Shown here one piece after another: positions 40,542 to 49,355 of a DNA stretch of 64,000 nucleotides. How positions within the stretch are numbered: position 1 is the stretch's first letter; every line of letters begins with the position of its first letter. Both the position numbers and the translations under genes were made by a program. Source of the DNA: Rhizobium sp. Leaf262 (lineage in GTDB: Bacteria; Pseudomonadota; Alphaproteobacteria; Rhizobiales; Rhizobiaceae); assembly GCF_001422245.1 (NCBI RefSeq), contig NZ_LMMM01000005.1, positions 1-64,000 on the forward strand. The letters run 5' to 3'. The notes beneath the pieces were generated by a model. That model was given only the letters and a program-made list of their open reading frames with translations, had not been told where the DNA came from and searched no databases.

Positions 40542-41624
40542 ATGGACGTAAAATATCAGGTATTCGTCAGTTCGACCTTCATCGATCTTCAGGATGAACG
40601 TCGCGCCGCAATCGAGGCTATCTTGAATATCGGCCACATCCCTGTAGGCATGGAAGCGTTTCAGGCAAGCGACGACACCCAATGGGATTACATCAAACGC
40701 CGCATCGATGAGAGCGATTACTATGTTGTTATTGTTGGAGAGCGCTATGGCTCAGAAGATAAAGGCAAAAGCTATACGCAGATGGAATACGAGTACGCTG
40801 TGGCAAGTGGCGTGCCGGTCGCAGGATTTTTATTAGACCCAACATCGCGTCAATCATGGCCATCTAACAAAGTTGAGTTCGATAAACGAGATAAGGTCGA
40901 AAACTTTCGGAATCTCTGCCAACAGAAGCTGGTGAAATTCTGGAGGAATGCGGATGAGCTTGGGGGACGAGTCAGCGTAGCGTTGAATGAATTAATGCGC
41001 CAGAAGCCCAGAACGGGATGGGTCCGAGCTGACGTAGTTCCGTCAGCAAACGTATTGGAGGAACTTACACGGCTTTCTGAGGAGAAGCGTTTGCTCCAAG
41101 CGCAAGTCGAGACCCTATCAGAGGTTGACCAAAAACTTTCAATCCCCGCAGATGTTCGATGGCTTATTACCGAGTATCGTAAGACCAATACCGCAGACTA
41201 TTTTAATCCGCCAAACCCTCTCGCGATTGAGATGACGCTGCTCGACTTCTTCATGAAGGCCGTCACGCATTTTACAGCTGAAATCTACATCTACTCATGC
41301 CGATATGAATTTCAGGACGTGCTTCTGGGAGCCAACAAAACAGATGATGCGGTAGGCGACGTAATCGATCAGATTATGCTCGAATTCTTGGTAGGAAATC
41401 TCATCGAAAAGCACACTAGGGTTTCGTACTCGCACAACCAACCCTCCAGCTCCGAGGTTTACAGACTAACGGACTTCGGAAAGAAATTCGTTATGCTGCT
41501 GAAAGAGTTTCTCGCGCGCGAGGCGATGTCGGGCCAGCAGGTCGAATATAAAAATCCGGAGCAAAACCACTTACCAGTTCTCTCAGAACAAAAGAAACCT
41601 GAAGCGCCTGAGAAGACGATCTAA
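40542..41624 (+). CDS. DUF4062 domain protein
   Basis: The first about 100 residues match DUF4062: KYQVFVSSTFIDLQDERRAA, GMEAFQASDDTQWDYIKRR, YYVVIVGERYGS, YTQMEYEYAV and VPVAGFLLD. This domain looks TIR- or deoxyribosyltransferase-like and often heads multi-domain proteins of the NTPase/defence type. After a coiled-coil segment near residue 170 (RLSEEKRLLQAQVETL) comes a C-terminal domain of about 180 residues that I do not recognise. The gene is AT-richer than its flanks and sits alone between ldtP and ldtR. A defence role is only inferred. Confidence 0.82.
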   Translation: MDVKYQVFVSSTFIDLQDERRAAIEAILNIGHIPVGMEAFQASDDTQWDYIKRRIDESDYYVVIVGERYGSEDKGKSYTQMEYEYAVASGVPVAGFLLDPTSRQSWPSNKVEFDKRDKVENFRNLCQQKLVKFWRNADELGGRVSVALNELMRQKPRTGWVRADVVPSANVLEELTRLSEEKRLLQAQVETLSEVDQKLSIPADVRWLITEYRKTNTADYFNPPNPLAIEMTLLDFFMKAVTHFTAEIYIYSCRYEFQDVLLGANKTDDAVGDVIDQIMLEFLVGNLIEKHTRVSYSHNQPSSSEVYRLTDFGKKFVMLLKEFLAREAMSGQQVEYKNPEQNHLPVLSEQKKPEAPEKTI

Positions 41625-41807
41625 GGCCCGACTTCTACCGGGATGCACGATGAAATTCAATTCTAAGACTGGCGGAAACGAAGCGCAGATCATGGCACGG
41701 AACTGCAACGCAAACAAGCGCAACGGAGTGCAATCTAGTGCCCCGTTGCGCATCTGTGTGCAATTAAGTGACTGATAATAACGAAGCAGAAACAGTCCGA
41801 TAAGTGA

Positions 41808-42320
41808 TTACAGGCGGTAAGCGATGCTGTCGTTCCAGAAACGGTCCAGACGCTGGAGCATCTTGTTCATTTCTGCGAATTCGCCGGTGCCGATGCCGCC
41901 GACCTTTTCGATGGAGCCGATGTGGCGCTCATAGAGGCCTGCTACGGTTTCTGCGATGTCCTGGCCCTTTTCGGTCAGGCTGATGCGAACCGAGCGGCGG
42001 TCGATGCGGGAGCGCTGGTGGTTGATGAAGCCGAGGTCTACCAGCTTCTTGACGTTGTAGGACACGTTGGAGCCGAGGTAGTAGCCACGCGAGCGCAGCT
42101 CGCCGGCGGTCAGTTCTGAAGTGCCGATGTTGAAAAGCAGAAGCGCCTGAACTGCGTTGACATCATCGCGACCCTGACGGTCGAACTCGTCCTTGATGAC
42201 ATCGAGAAGGCGGCGGTGGAGACGCTCGACCAGGTGGAGAGATTCCATATAGAGAGAGCGGATGGTTTCGTCCTGAGCGTCGGAAACGATGGCCTGTGGC
42301 TTTGCTTTGCTATTGATCAT
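41808..42320 (-). CDS. ldtR: MarR-family regulator LdtR
   Basis: This 170-residue winged-helix regulator belongs to the MarR family. The DNA-binding region contains TSELTAGELRSRGYYLGSNVSYNVKKL followed by the wing RSRIDRRSVRISLTEKG. Homologues in Liberibacter and Sinorhizobium, named LdtR, control the L,D-transpeptidase ldtP and stress tolerance. The ATG at 42320 is preferred to an upstream start that adds 22 residues. It is separated from ldtP by the DUF4062 gene and about 1.6 kb. Confidence 0.9.
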   Translation of the reverse strand: MINSKAKPQAIVSDAQDETIRSLYMESLHLVERLHRRLLDVIKDEFDRQGRDDVNAVQALLLFNIGTSELTAGELRSRGYYLGSNVSYNVKKLVDLGFINHQRSRIDRRSVRISLTEKGQDIAETVAGLYERHIGSIEKVGGIGTGEFAEMNKMLQRLDRFWNDSIAYRL

Positions 42321-42550
42321 GACTGCCTCACTGTTTTGTTTGGCGGTGTTTGATTTGTTTCCCGCCTTGAGAGGAAATCTAAGCAATGCGCATAAAATTC
42401 TACTTAAAATGCACGATTAATGAATGGTTACTTGCATGTTCCGCTTTTGATGAAGCTTGTACCAAATCCAAATCGCGCCACAATCAGCTAATATTTTTCA
42501 ATGACTTAGGGGTAAAAATCGGGAAAAATTCGGGCTGAATTGCTTTAATT

Positions 42551-42988
42551 TTATGGTAAATCAATTCTTGAGCGCTCGTCGTTTTGGCGGGCATCCAGCC
42601 AAAAAGCGACCTGGAATAGTATATAAACGGTTGATACGATGCCGTGCATGACCGGTACCATGGTGTTGTTTCCGTAGATATTCGGCCAGACCTTATACAT
42701 GGCGATCTGGGTTCCGGCACCGATGACCCACATGACAGCACCCCAGGAGGCGCCGAGCCACAGCCCAAGCGCTGCCACGGGGAAAATGACGGCAAGGCTG
42801 GTGCCAGCCACGCGCCATGGCATGTTGAGCATATCGAAGCGCGCCTGCCCGTTCAGCGAGTAGCCGGTCAGCATCGCCCAATATTGCAGCCCGAACCAGA
42901 AACAGGACAAGGCCACCAACCTCAGGAAAGTGAGGTAGAGGATTTCCGCAAACGGCATTTTGGGATGAGGCAGAGAATCAGGTTCCAT
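42551..42988 (-). CDS. DUF6163-like membrane protein
   Basis: This 145-residue protein has four likely TM helices (LRLVALSCFWFGLQYWAML, VAGTSLAVIFPVAALGLWLG, WGAVMWVIGAGTQIAMY and MHGIVSTVYILFQVAFWL). It fits the rhizobial DUF6163 family, of unknown function. The start at 42988 (MEPDSLPHPKMPF) is a guess; an ATG at 43066 adds 26 residues. The TTTTTAC-rich region downstream contains no clear terminator. Confidence 0.7.
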   Translation of the reverse strand: MEPDSLPHPKMPFAEILYLTFLRLVALSCFWFGLQYWAMLTGYSLNGQARFDMLNMPWRVAGTSLAVIFPVAALGLWLGASWGAVMWVIGAGTQIAMYKVWPNIYGNNTMVPVMHGIVSTVYILFQVAFWLDARQNDERSRIDLP

Positions 42989-43352
42989 GGCGCGAAGATA
43001 CTGACCTGTTGGGGATGCGACCAGCAGATATTGCGCTGCGGCACTGCAACTGTCAAAGCCCCGCAACGATCTGCCGCATTCGCATGTGCCTTACATTGTG
43101 TTATGGGCAGCAAAATACATGACAAGGGCCGTTTTCAGACGTTGCTGTTGCTCTCCGCCCTCATTCCTGTGCTTGTCACAGGAATCCAGTTGCCGCGCGT
43201 CTGCGCGGCGGAGGGAGTCTTTTCAGCCCAAAGACTTGGGCTGGCTGGATTCCTGTGACAAGCACAGGAATGAGGAAGAGAATGCAGCGGCGTCTAAAAA
43301 CGGCCATGCCGCGCCTCATACGCGCTGACATTACCGGATATGGAAGGACATA
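42989..43352. other. Divergent spacer containing a palindromic repeat
   Basis: This 364-base spacer separates the DUF6163-like gene and hemB. The palindromic element at 43158-43275 takes up a third of it. The rest should hold both promoters; none is clear enough to call. Confidence 0.5.
43158..43275. repeat. Intergenic palindromic repeat with perfect 31-base arms
   Basis: The 118-base element has 31-base terminal inverted repeats that match perfectly and begin CCTCATTCCTGTGC. Each arm is also self-complementary (ATTCCTGTG...CACAGGAAT). Between them are two more hairpins (GCCGCGC-GTCT-GCGCGGC and CAGCCCA...TGGGCTG). A second copy lies at 62734, and the core recurs at 2750. Confidence 0.92.
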
Positions 43353-44369
43353 ATGATGAACGACAAGACACATCTGGTGGATCACATTACCGGCCACCGC
43401 CGCATGCGCAGAAATCGCAAGGCAGACTGGACGCGACGTTTGGTGCGCGAGAACCAGTTGACGGTGGATGACCTGATTTGGCCCGTGTTCATCGTGCCTG
43501 GCACCAATATCATCGAGCCCATTCCGGCCATGCCGGGCGTGAACCGCATGAGCGTGGACCGGTTCGTGGAAGCGGCGAGGGAAGCGGCTGATCTCGGCAT
43601 TCCCGCCATCGCGACCTTCCCCAATATCGAGATGGACCTGCGCGACGAAACCGGATCGCAGTCGCTGGAGGCCAACAACCTCATCAATCAGGCCACCGCT
43701 GCCATCAAAAGGTCGGTTGGCAACATCGGCGTCATCACCGATGTCGCGCTGGACCCCTTCACCAGCCACGGCCATGACGGCATTTTGCGCGGCGACGATA
43801 TCGTCAACGACGAAACCGTGGATCAGGTCGTCAAGGCCGCGATTATGCAGGCAGATGCCGGTGCCGATATCATTTCACCATCAGAGATGATGGATGGGCG
43901 CATCGGCGCCATTCGTCGCGGACTGGACGCTGCAGGGCACCAGAATGTCGGCATCATGGCTTATGCCACCAAGTTTTCCTCCGGCTTTTATGGCCCCTAC
44001 CGCGAGGCGATCTGTACCAGCGGCCTGCTTAAGGGTGACAAGAACAGCTATTACATCAACCCCGCCAACGGCATGGAGGCCATGCGCGATGCCGCACTGG
44101 ACGTGGAAGAAGGCGCGGACATGCTGATGGTCAAGCCCGGCCTGCCCTATCTCGATATCTGTTGGCGCCTGAAAGAAGCGTTCAGTCTCCCGACTTTTGC
44201 CTATCAGGTGTCCGGCGAGTACACGCAGATCAAGGCCGCAGCGATGAATGGCTGGATCGACGGAGACCGGGTGATGATGGAAACACTGCTGTGCTTCAAG
44301 CGCGCAGGATGCGACGGCATCCTGACCTATTTCGCCATCGAGGCTGCCAAAAAACTCGCCAAGGGTTGA
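43353..44369 (+). CDS. hemB: Delta-aminolevulinic acid dehydratase (porphobilinogen synthase)
   Basis: HemB condenses two 5-aminolevulinate molecules to porphobilinogen in heme synthesis. The active-site lysines lie in MAYATKFSSGFYGPYREA and MLMVKPGLPYLDI. The metal region reads DVALDPFTSHGHDG, without the cysteines of zinc enzymes, so it is the Mg2+-type. The length is 338 residues. A second ATG three bases later is an equally likely start. Confidence 0.97.
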   Translation: MMNDKTHLVDHITGHRRMRRNRKADWTRRLVRENQLTVDDLIWPVFIVPGTNIIEPIPAMPGVNRMSVDRFVEAAREAADLGIPAIATFPNIEMDLRDETGSQSLEANNLINQATAAIKRSVGNIGVITDVALDPFTSHGHDGILRGDDIVNDETVDQVVKAAIMQADAGADIISPSEMMDGRIGAIRRGLDAAGHQNVGIMAYATKFSSGFYGPYREAICTSGLLKGDKNSYYINPANGMEAMRDAALDVEEGADMLMVKPGLPYLDICWRLKEAFSLPTFAYQVSGEYTQIKAAAMNGWIDGDRVMMETLLCFKRAGCDGILTYFAIEAAKKLAKG

Positions 44370-44434
44370 ACGGGCAGATCATTGCATTCGGCGGTTTCCA
44401 TACCATATAATTTTCCGAACAGGAGAAACCGTCG

Positions 44435-44893
44435 ATGACACTCGACCCCAACACGACCTATGTACCGACAGAAGACTGGCGCGCCTATAGCGGCGTGCTG
44501 AGCCGCCGGATGTTTGCCTTCATCATCGACTATGTGATCGTGGCGCTGCTCTGCATTCCTGCCGCCGTCATCATCTTCTTTCTGGGCATATTGACGTTGG
44601 GTCTGGGCTTTGTGCTTTTCCCTGCGATGATCTTCATCGTCGCAATTCTCTACTTTGGCATGACGCTGGGCAGTTCTGCGCAGGCCACCCCCGGCATGCG
44701 CGCAGCCGGTATCGTCATGGCTCGCACGGACGGACGCCGAATCGACTTTCTGCTTTCGGCCGTTCACATAGCGTTGTTCTGGATTTTCAACTCGGTCCTG
44801 ACACCCCTCATCCTTCTGGTGGGCCTGTTTACCGAGCGCTCGCGCCTACTCCATGACTTTCTTTTGGGGACCGTCATCGTTCGAACCACTTGA
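44435..44893 (+). CDS. RDD family membrane protein
   Basis: This 152-residue protein has the RDD pattern: Arg in SGVLSRRMFAFIIDYVIVALL with the two Asp-type positions nearby, and three TM helices. A later segment is STPGMRAAGIVMARTDGR-like (ATPGMRAAGIVMARTDGR). The role of RDD proteins is mostly unknown; some affect ion or transport homeostasis. It follows hemB by 65 bases on the same strand. Confidence 0.88.
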   Translation: MTLDPNTTYVPTEDWRAYSGVLSRRMFAFIIDYVIVALLCIPAAVIIFFLGILTLGLGFVLFPAMIFIVAILYFGMTLGSSAQATPGMRAAGIVMARTDGRRIDFLLSAVHIALFWIFNSVLTPLILLVGLFTERSRLLHDFLLGTVIVRTT

Positions 44894-45018
44894 GAGCCGA
44901 CAAAGCGACGCGGGCTGCCTCAATTTGACGTGCAGCCCATATCTGCCAGTTGACGTTTTGCGTCTTTTTGCCATTCTGGTGACAAGGCTTGACCGGTGAA
45001 GGGAGCGATCAGGGTTCG

Positions 45019-45780
45019 ATGAACACGCAGACGACGCCTTCTCCACAATTTTACCTGACAGCACCCGCGACCTGTCCTTATTTGCCCGGCCAGCTGGAGC
45101 GGAAGGTCTTTACCCATCTGGTTGGCCCGCGTGCTGCGGAGATGAACGACCTTCTGACACAGGGTGGCTTTCGTCGCTCGCAGAACATTGCCTATCGGCC
45201 AGCCTGTGAGACCTGCCGCGCCTGTATCTCGGTTCGTATTCTTGCCGATCGTTTCGTCCCGACCAGATCCATGCGAAGGGTGCTCAGCCACAACAATGAT
45301 CTGGTGGCGACCGTTCATCCGGCCGAACCGTCCACCGAGCAGTTCTCACTCTTTCGCCGCTATCTCGACCACCGCCATCAATCCGGCGGCATGTCGGACA
45401 TGTCGGCGCTGGATTATGCTGTCATGGTGGAGGACACGCATGTCAACACTCGCATCATCGAATATCGCAAGCGTGAACCGGGGTCCGGCATAGACGAGAC
45501 CAAGCGCGGTGAACTGATCGCCGTCGCGTTGACCGACACGATGAGCGATGGACTGTCCATGGTCTATTCCTTCTTCAACCCGGATCTTGAAAAGCGCTCG
45601 CTGGGAACCTTCCTCATTCTCGATCACATCGCCCGCACCCGCTCTCTTGGCCTGCCACATGTCTATCTGGGCTACTGGGTCAACGGGTCCGAGAAAATGG
45701 GTTACAAGGTTCGCTACCATCCGCAGGAACACCTGACACCACGAGGTTGGGAACTCTACGAGCCCGAAAACGCCGGATGA
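45019..45780 (+). CDS. Arginyl/leucyl-tRNA-protein transferase
   Basis: The protein adds Leu or Arg to N-terminal residues of proteins, feeding the N-degron pathway. It has 253 residues in the ATE/Bpt family. Features are the cysteine cluster [36 protein letters not shown] and [15 protein letters not shown]. Bpt enzymes usually transfer Leu to Asp/Glu ends; I cannot tell the specificity from sequence. The ATG at 45019 is preferred. Confidence 0.92.
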   Translation: MNTQTTPSPQFYLTAPATCPYLPGQLERKVFTHLVGPRAAEMNDLLTQGGFRRSQNIAYRPACETCRACISVRILADRFVPTRSMRRVLSHNNDLVATVHPAEPSTEQFSLFRRYLDHRHQSGGMSDMSALDYAVMVEDTHVNTRIIEYRKREPGSGIDETKRGELIAVALTDTMSDGLSMVYSFFNPDLEKRSLGTFLILDHIARTRSLGLPHVYLGYWVNGSEKMGYKVRYHPQEHLTPRGWELYEPENAG

Positions 45781-45831
45781 AGCCGTGCGTTCCGGATCGA
45801 TTTTTCAAAGCATGAACAGCAGGAAAACCGC

Positions 45832-46440
45832 GTGCAAAACAGACGAATGACGGCCCTTCTGACCGGCGCTATCGTGATCGCGGGAACGATGGCTGCACAG
45901 GCGCAACAAGGCGGCTGGAAGCCCGCCGAGCAGATCAAGACCTACACCATTTCAGGCAATTCCGGCATAGAGCTTTACCGCTCCATCGGCGAGCGGGGGC
46001 CGCAGGCCGGTGTTCAGGCTGTCGCCCATACGACGTTCAAACTCACATGGCGGCGAGATTATCGGCCGCAGCCTGACGGTGCCTGCGTGCTGGCGACAGC
46101 GCGACCGAACCTCACAATCATCTACACATGGCCAAAGGCACCGGCGAAACTTCCGCCAGACGTTTCAGCAAGCTGGCAGCGCTTCATCTCAGGCGTGGAA
46201 AAACACGAGCGTGTGCACGGCGAGCATATTCTCGACATGGTAAAAAAGATCGAAGCCTATAGCGTCGGCCTGCGCGCCGAAGATGATCCCAAGTGCCAGA
46301 AGGTGCGGGCCGTTCTGCAACAGAAGCTGGGAGAGCTTTCCAACGAGCAACGCCAGCGTGGGCGCGATTTCGACAGGGACGAGCTATCGAATGGCGGTGC
46401 CGTGCACCAGCTCATTCTGACGCTGGTCAACGGGCCTTGA
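45832..46440 (+). CDS. DUF922 zinc protease-like exported protein
   Basis: A signal peptide (residues 1 to about 24, ending MAAQAQ) precedes a DUF922 domain. The zinc-type HExxH motif appears as KHERVHGEHILDM near residue 125, so a metalloprotease activity is plausible but untested. It has 202 residues and starts with GTG. It follows the transferase gene by 51 bases and converges on the J-domain gene, 9 bases between stops. Confidence 0.85.
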   Translation: MQNRRMTALLTGAIVIAGTMAAQAQQGGWKPAEQIKTYTISGNSGIELYRSIGERGPQAGVQAVAHTTFKLTWRRDYRPQPDGACVLATARPNLTIIYTWPKAPAKLPPDVSASWQRFISGVEKHERVHGEHILDMVKKIEAYSVGLRAEDDPKCQKVRAVLQQKLGELSNEQRQRGRDFDRDELSNGGAVHQLILTLVNGP

Positions 46441-46449
46441 GGCCAACGC

Positions 46450-47052
46450 CTATTCCGCCGCCTCACCCTTCAAGACAGGCTCTGCTAGAATAGCGATCTC
46501 GAGTTCGTAGGAATATCCTTCCAGCATCGTATAGGCCTGCTCGATAACCTCGATCTGCGTCTCTGCATTGCGAATGGCATCGGCGATGGACTGGCTGCGC
46601 GCCCGCAGCATAGAGCCCAACACATCCGTCTCCGGCTTGCGACCGATTCGATCCATGTGTTTGCGCACGCGGGCGCGGTGGCGCTCCAACTCGAGAATAT
46701 GAAAGCGGCTTTTGAGAATATCATCCGTCAGCTTGCGACGCATGGCCGCCACTGGATCGAAGCTGCCGGGCTCGCGCTCGTCCAGAATGAACTCATTGAC
46801 GAGTGTCTCCAGCATCAGCAAGCCTTTGAGGTCCTTGGCATCTGCCAGTTGCGGATCATAGCCCGTGTCGTCGAACACACGGCGTCTGACCGGGTCTTTC
46901 AACAGGTCGTAGGCCAGTTGCAGCCTGGCGAACTGCTCGGCATCGCCGCCACTGTCAGGATGGGCGCTCTTGGCCACCTTGCGATAGGCAGCCTTGATCG
47001 TTGCCTCATCGGCATCGCGCTCAACACCCAGCAAAACATAAGGATCGATCAC
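46450..47052 (-). CDS. J-domain protein
   Basis: The N-terminal J domain (about residues 1-60) includes DPYVLLGVERDADEATIKAAYRK and the HPD motif in SAHPDSGGD, needed to stimulate DnaK. The rest is helical and charged, with no zinc fingers, so this is a class C J protein, not DnaJ itself. The GTG at 47052 is preferred because it gives the standard J-domain start; an ATG at 47100 is an alternative. Confidence 0.88.
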   Translation of the reverse strand: MIDPYVLLGVERDADEATIKAAYRKVAKSAHPDSGGDAEQFARLQLAYDLLKDPVRRRVFDDTGYDPQLADAKDLKGLLMLETLVNEFILDEREPGSFDPVAAMRRKLTDDILKSRFHILELERHRARVRKHMDRIGRKPETDVLGSMLRARSQSIADAIRNAETQIEVIEQAYTMLEGYSYELEIAILAEPVLKGEAAE

Positions 47053-47409
47053 CGAAACACCTGCACTCGCATTCTCGAAAACAGCCCTCGCCCATATCAA
47101 GCGAAAACGGCTGCAGCGGGATCATACGCAATTTTGTCCGCCCAAGGCACCCCTCCGTTGCGGTTTTGAACGCAAAACAGCAATAGCCATCCGCACCCAT
47201 CCGCCCCGATAGGCAATTGCCCGCAAATTTGGCCAGCACATGGCAAGGCAGCATTTTGCCAGCAGGGTGACGCTCGTCATCCCCCGAAAAACACCTCATA
47301 GCCGCCGGGTTCGCATCGCGTGACAGTCCCGGAAAGCATGCCTTTCGGATTATAGCGCAGCAGCAGAAAGCGGTGTACATTAGAGGCGACTGCTGGAGGG
47401 AGGATCACC
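47053..47409. other. Intergenic region without recognised features
   Basis: This 357-base divergent spacer lies between the J-domain gene and the NTF2-like gene. I found no convincing ORF, RNA, repeat or strong hairpin. Confidence 0.45.
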
Positions 47410-47763
47410 ATGGCTGAAACGATTACCCAAACGGTGAACGATTATGTACAGGCTATGGCCTATGCCGATGCCGGCCTCTTGCGCGAGGTCTTCGATCCCC
47501 GCGCCAGCATCGTTGGAAATTACGAGGGTGCGACCGAGTGGCTGTCACTGGAAGACTTCATTCACCATATCCGCTCTTCCGACCAGGGCCTTCAGGAACA
47601 GCAGTCCGAATTCGAAATCCTCGGCATAGACAAAACCGACGACACCGCCTCCGTCAAACTCACGACACGCTTCGGTGGCTCCGGCTTTTCCGAATATCTC
47701 TCGCTTCTGGAGCGCGACCGCAACTGGACCATCGTCCACAAGCTCTACTGCCTAAACGCCTAG
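47410..47763 (+). CDS. NTF2-like (lumazine-binding-like) protein
   Basis: This 117-residue protein has the layout of small NTF2-fold proteins: a helical start ITQTVNDYVQAMAYADAGLL, FDPRASIVGNYEGATEWLS and the beta-rich end VKLTTRFGGSGFSEYLSLLERDRNWTIVHKLY. Relatives are annotated as putative lumazine-binding or SnoaL-like. Its ligand is unknown. It lies just before tRNA-Thr. Confidence 0.8.
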   Translation: MAETITQTVNDYVQAMAYADAGLLREVFDPRASIVGNYEGATEWLSLEDFIHHIRSSDQGLQEQQSEFEILGIDKTDDTASVKLTTRFGGSGFSEYLSLLERDRNWTIVHKLYCLNA

Positions 47764-47863
47764 CTCTCCCTGACCCACACCAAAATTCACAAAATTTCGC
47801 ACCACCCTCCAAATTTCCACTTTACACGACCAGAGAATCTGATAATTCCACCCCCACTGGATT

Positions 47864-47939
<76 letters not shown>

Positions 47940-48026
47940 GTATTTTCAATCACTTAGGTCTGAATTTTCACGGTCAACGTTCCACACGTTCCGATGGCGT
48001 TCCCCAAGTGATTTTGCGGAGCGCTT

Positions 48027-48500
48027 TTATGGTGCTGCCGACCTGATCACCAGCGCCACGCAGTTCAAAGGCGCGGAAACAAAAGCAGACCCACCAAAGT
48101 TTCGGAAGCACACTTGCACGGTATCAGCATTCGACACGCGAACGGCTGTGATTCCGAGATTCGCTGGTAATGCATCTTTGGGATTGAAGACCAGATGATC
48201 GCCTGACGCGGCACCGGCGACGGCTATTGTAGCGACATCTCCAGCAGAAGCAGCAAGCGCGGGGATAGTAATGACGCCATCATAACGGAACTGGTTTGTG
48301 ACCTTGACCCCGGCTGATCGCAGTGAAGTAGGCGTAGCATATTTGCGCGGGTTTACAGGGTCGGAGACATCCCATACCGGAATGCGGTCATTGTCAGCCA
48401 GCGTTACCGCCGTGGCCGCTGACAGATCGGGCATCGCTTTACGAGCCGTTTCCCCGGAAGCCTTCGCATCAGGGTTCCCAAGCGTGCTGGCATCCCACAC
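48027..48500 (-). CDS. Phage tail-protein remnant, C-terminal part
   Basis: The readable frame extends upstream past 48500 to about 48580 without a good start, so the N-terminus appears lost. It carries an internal repeat: DNDWLYVWDASTLGNPDAKA and DNDRIPVWDVSDPVNPRKYA. The remaining part (DTVQVCFRNFGGSAF, PLNCVALVIR) resembles the end of phage tail or fibre proteins. Its exact role is unknown. Confidence 0.55.
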   Translation of the reverse strand: MWDASTLGNPDAKASGETARKAMPDLSAATAVTLADNDRIPVWDVSDPVNPRKYATPTSLRSAGVKVTNQFRYDGVITIPALAASAGDVATIAVAGAASGDHLVFNPKDALPANLGITAVRVSNADTVQVCFRNFGGSAFVSAPLNCVALVIRSAAP

Positions 48501-48559
48501 ATAGAGCCAGTCGTTGTCAACAATGTCGGTGATCTCGTTTGTGAGGTCGGGGAGCTTGC

Positions 48560-49006
48560 TTATTTTGTCTGTCCCTTTTCCATCCGTTGCAAGATCACCT
48601 TGAACTCCCGCATGTCGCCCGACAGTTCTGTCGTATTCTTTTGAATGTCTTTCAGTAGCTGCGACACACCAGACATGGCCTGCTCACTTGTCGTCATTCG
48701 ATAAGTGAGGCTTGAAACATCGGACGCGAGTTTGCGGATATCCGTTTCAGTAGACTTCATCCGCTCATCGCTACGTGCTTCGACACCCTTCACATCCGCC
48801 AAACGGTTTTTGTGAAGCTCTTCATGAGCAGTCCACTTGATGGATTGGTCGCGCTCAACTCGGTCTATCTTGCTCGTCGTTTCGCGCTCGACACGCAGAA
48901 TGTTATTGGCGTTTTCACGGTCAGCAGCTTCACGCTTTTCCGCGTCGGCACCCCAAACCCAGAACAGAGAGGCGAACCCGATCACTGCAACTGTGGTGTT
49001 TATCAT
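48560..49006 (-). CDS. Prophage membrane/coiled-coil protein
   Basis: This 148-residue product has one TM helix (TVAVIGFASLFWVWG) followed by a long heptad-rich region (about residues 25-148). Its first 77 bases overlap the end of the holin frame in another phase. It could be a separate lysis-related gene or the natural continuation of the holin after a frameshift. I do not recognise a family. Confidence 0.5.
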   Translation of the reverse strand: MINTTVAVIGFASLFWVWGADAEKREAADRENANNILRVERETTSKIDRVERDQSIKWTAHEELHKNRLADVKGVEARSDERMKSTETDIRKLASDVSSLTYRMTTSEQAMSGVSQLLKDIQKNTTELSGDMREFKVILQRMEKGQTK

Positions 49007-49355
49007 CGTTCCATGCCAGCATCAGCCACATCCCTGCAGGACGCCACAGCCAGCCGAATGATGTGTCCTTATTCATCTCGGCCAGCATCAAACGGTTGGT
49101 TTCTTTCTGCTGCTCAACAAATGCCAGAAGTTCGGGCGTTTGCTGCTCGACCTTGGCAATTGCAGCGTCAAGTTCAGCCGGGGGCAGGTTCGGCAATGCT
49201 TCTGGTGTAATCCCGGCCTGCGCTGCGATCGCATCGATGACAGTACCGCCCAACTCACCGACGACACCGCCAACTTGCTTTTCAAGGATGGCTTTCACGG
49301 TGTCAGCGCCGACGCGGATCGCGGCACCGATCAGGACAGATACAAGGGCGCTCAT
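48930..49355 (-). CDS. Holin-like protein, 3' end possibly frameshifted
   Basis: The protein resembles the 3-TM holin family found in gene transfer agents and rhizobial prophages: a Leu/Val/Ala-rich start, GITPEALPNLPPAELDAAI, VEQQKETNRLMLAEM and FGWLWRPAGMWLMLAW. After that the frame turns into polar, unlikely sequence, while the overlapping frame carries a hydrophobic helix, suggesting an indel near 49000. Its ATGA start overlaps the stop of the endolysin gene. Confidence 0.6.
   Translation of the reverse strand: MSALVSVLIGAAIRVGADTVKAILEKQVGGVVGELGGTVIDAIAAQAGITPEALPNLPPAELDAAIAKVEQQTPELLAFVEQQKETNRLMLAEMNKDTSFGWLWRPAGMWLMLAWNDDKHHSCSDRVRLSVLGLGCRRGKA

Noticed and set aside
40225-40542. 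A 105-codon minus-strand frame between ldtP and DUF4062
   Set aside because: No family resemblance, and it covers the expected ldtP promoter.
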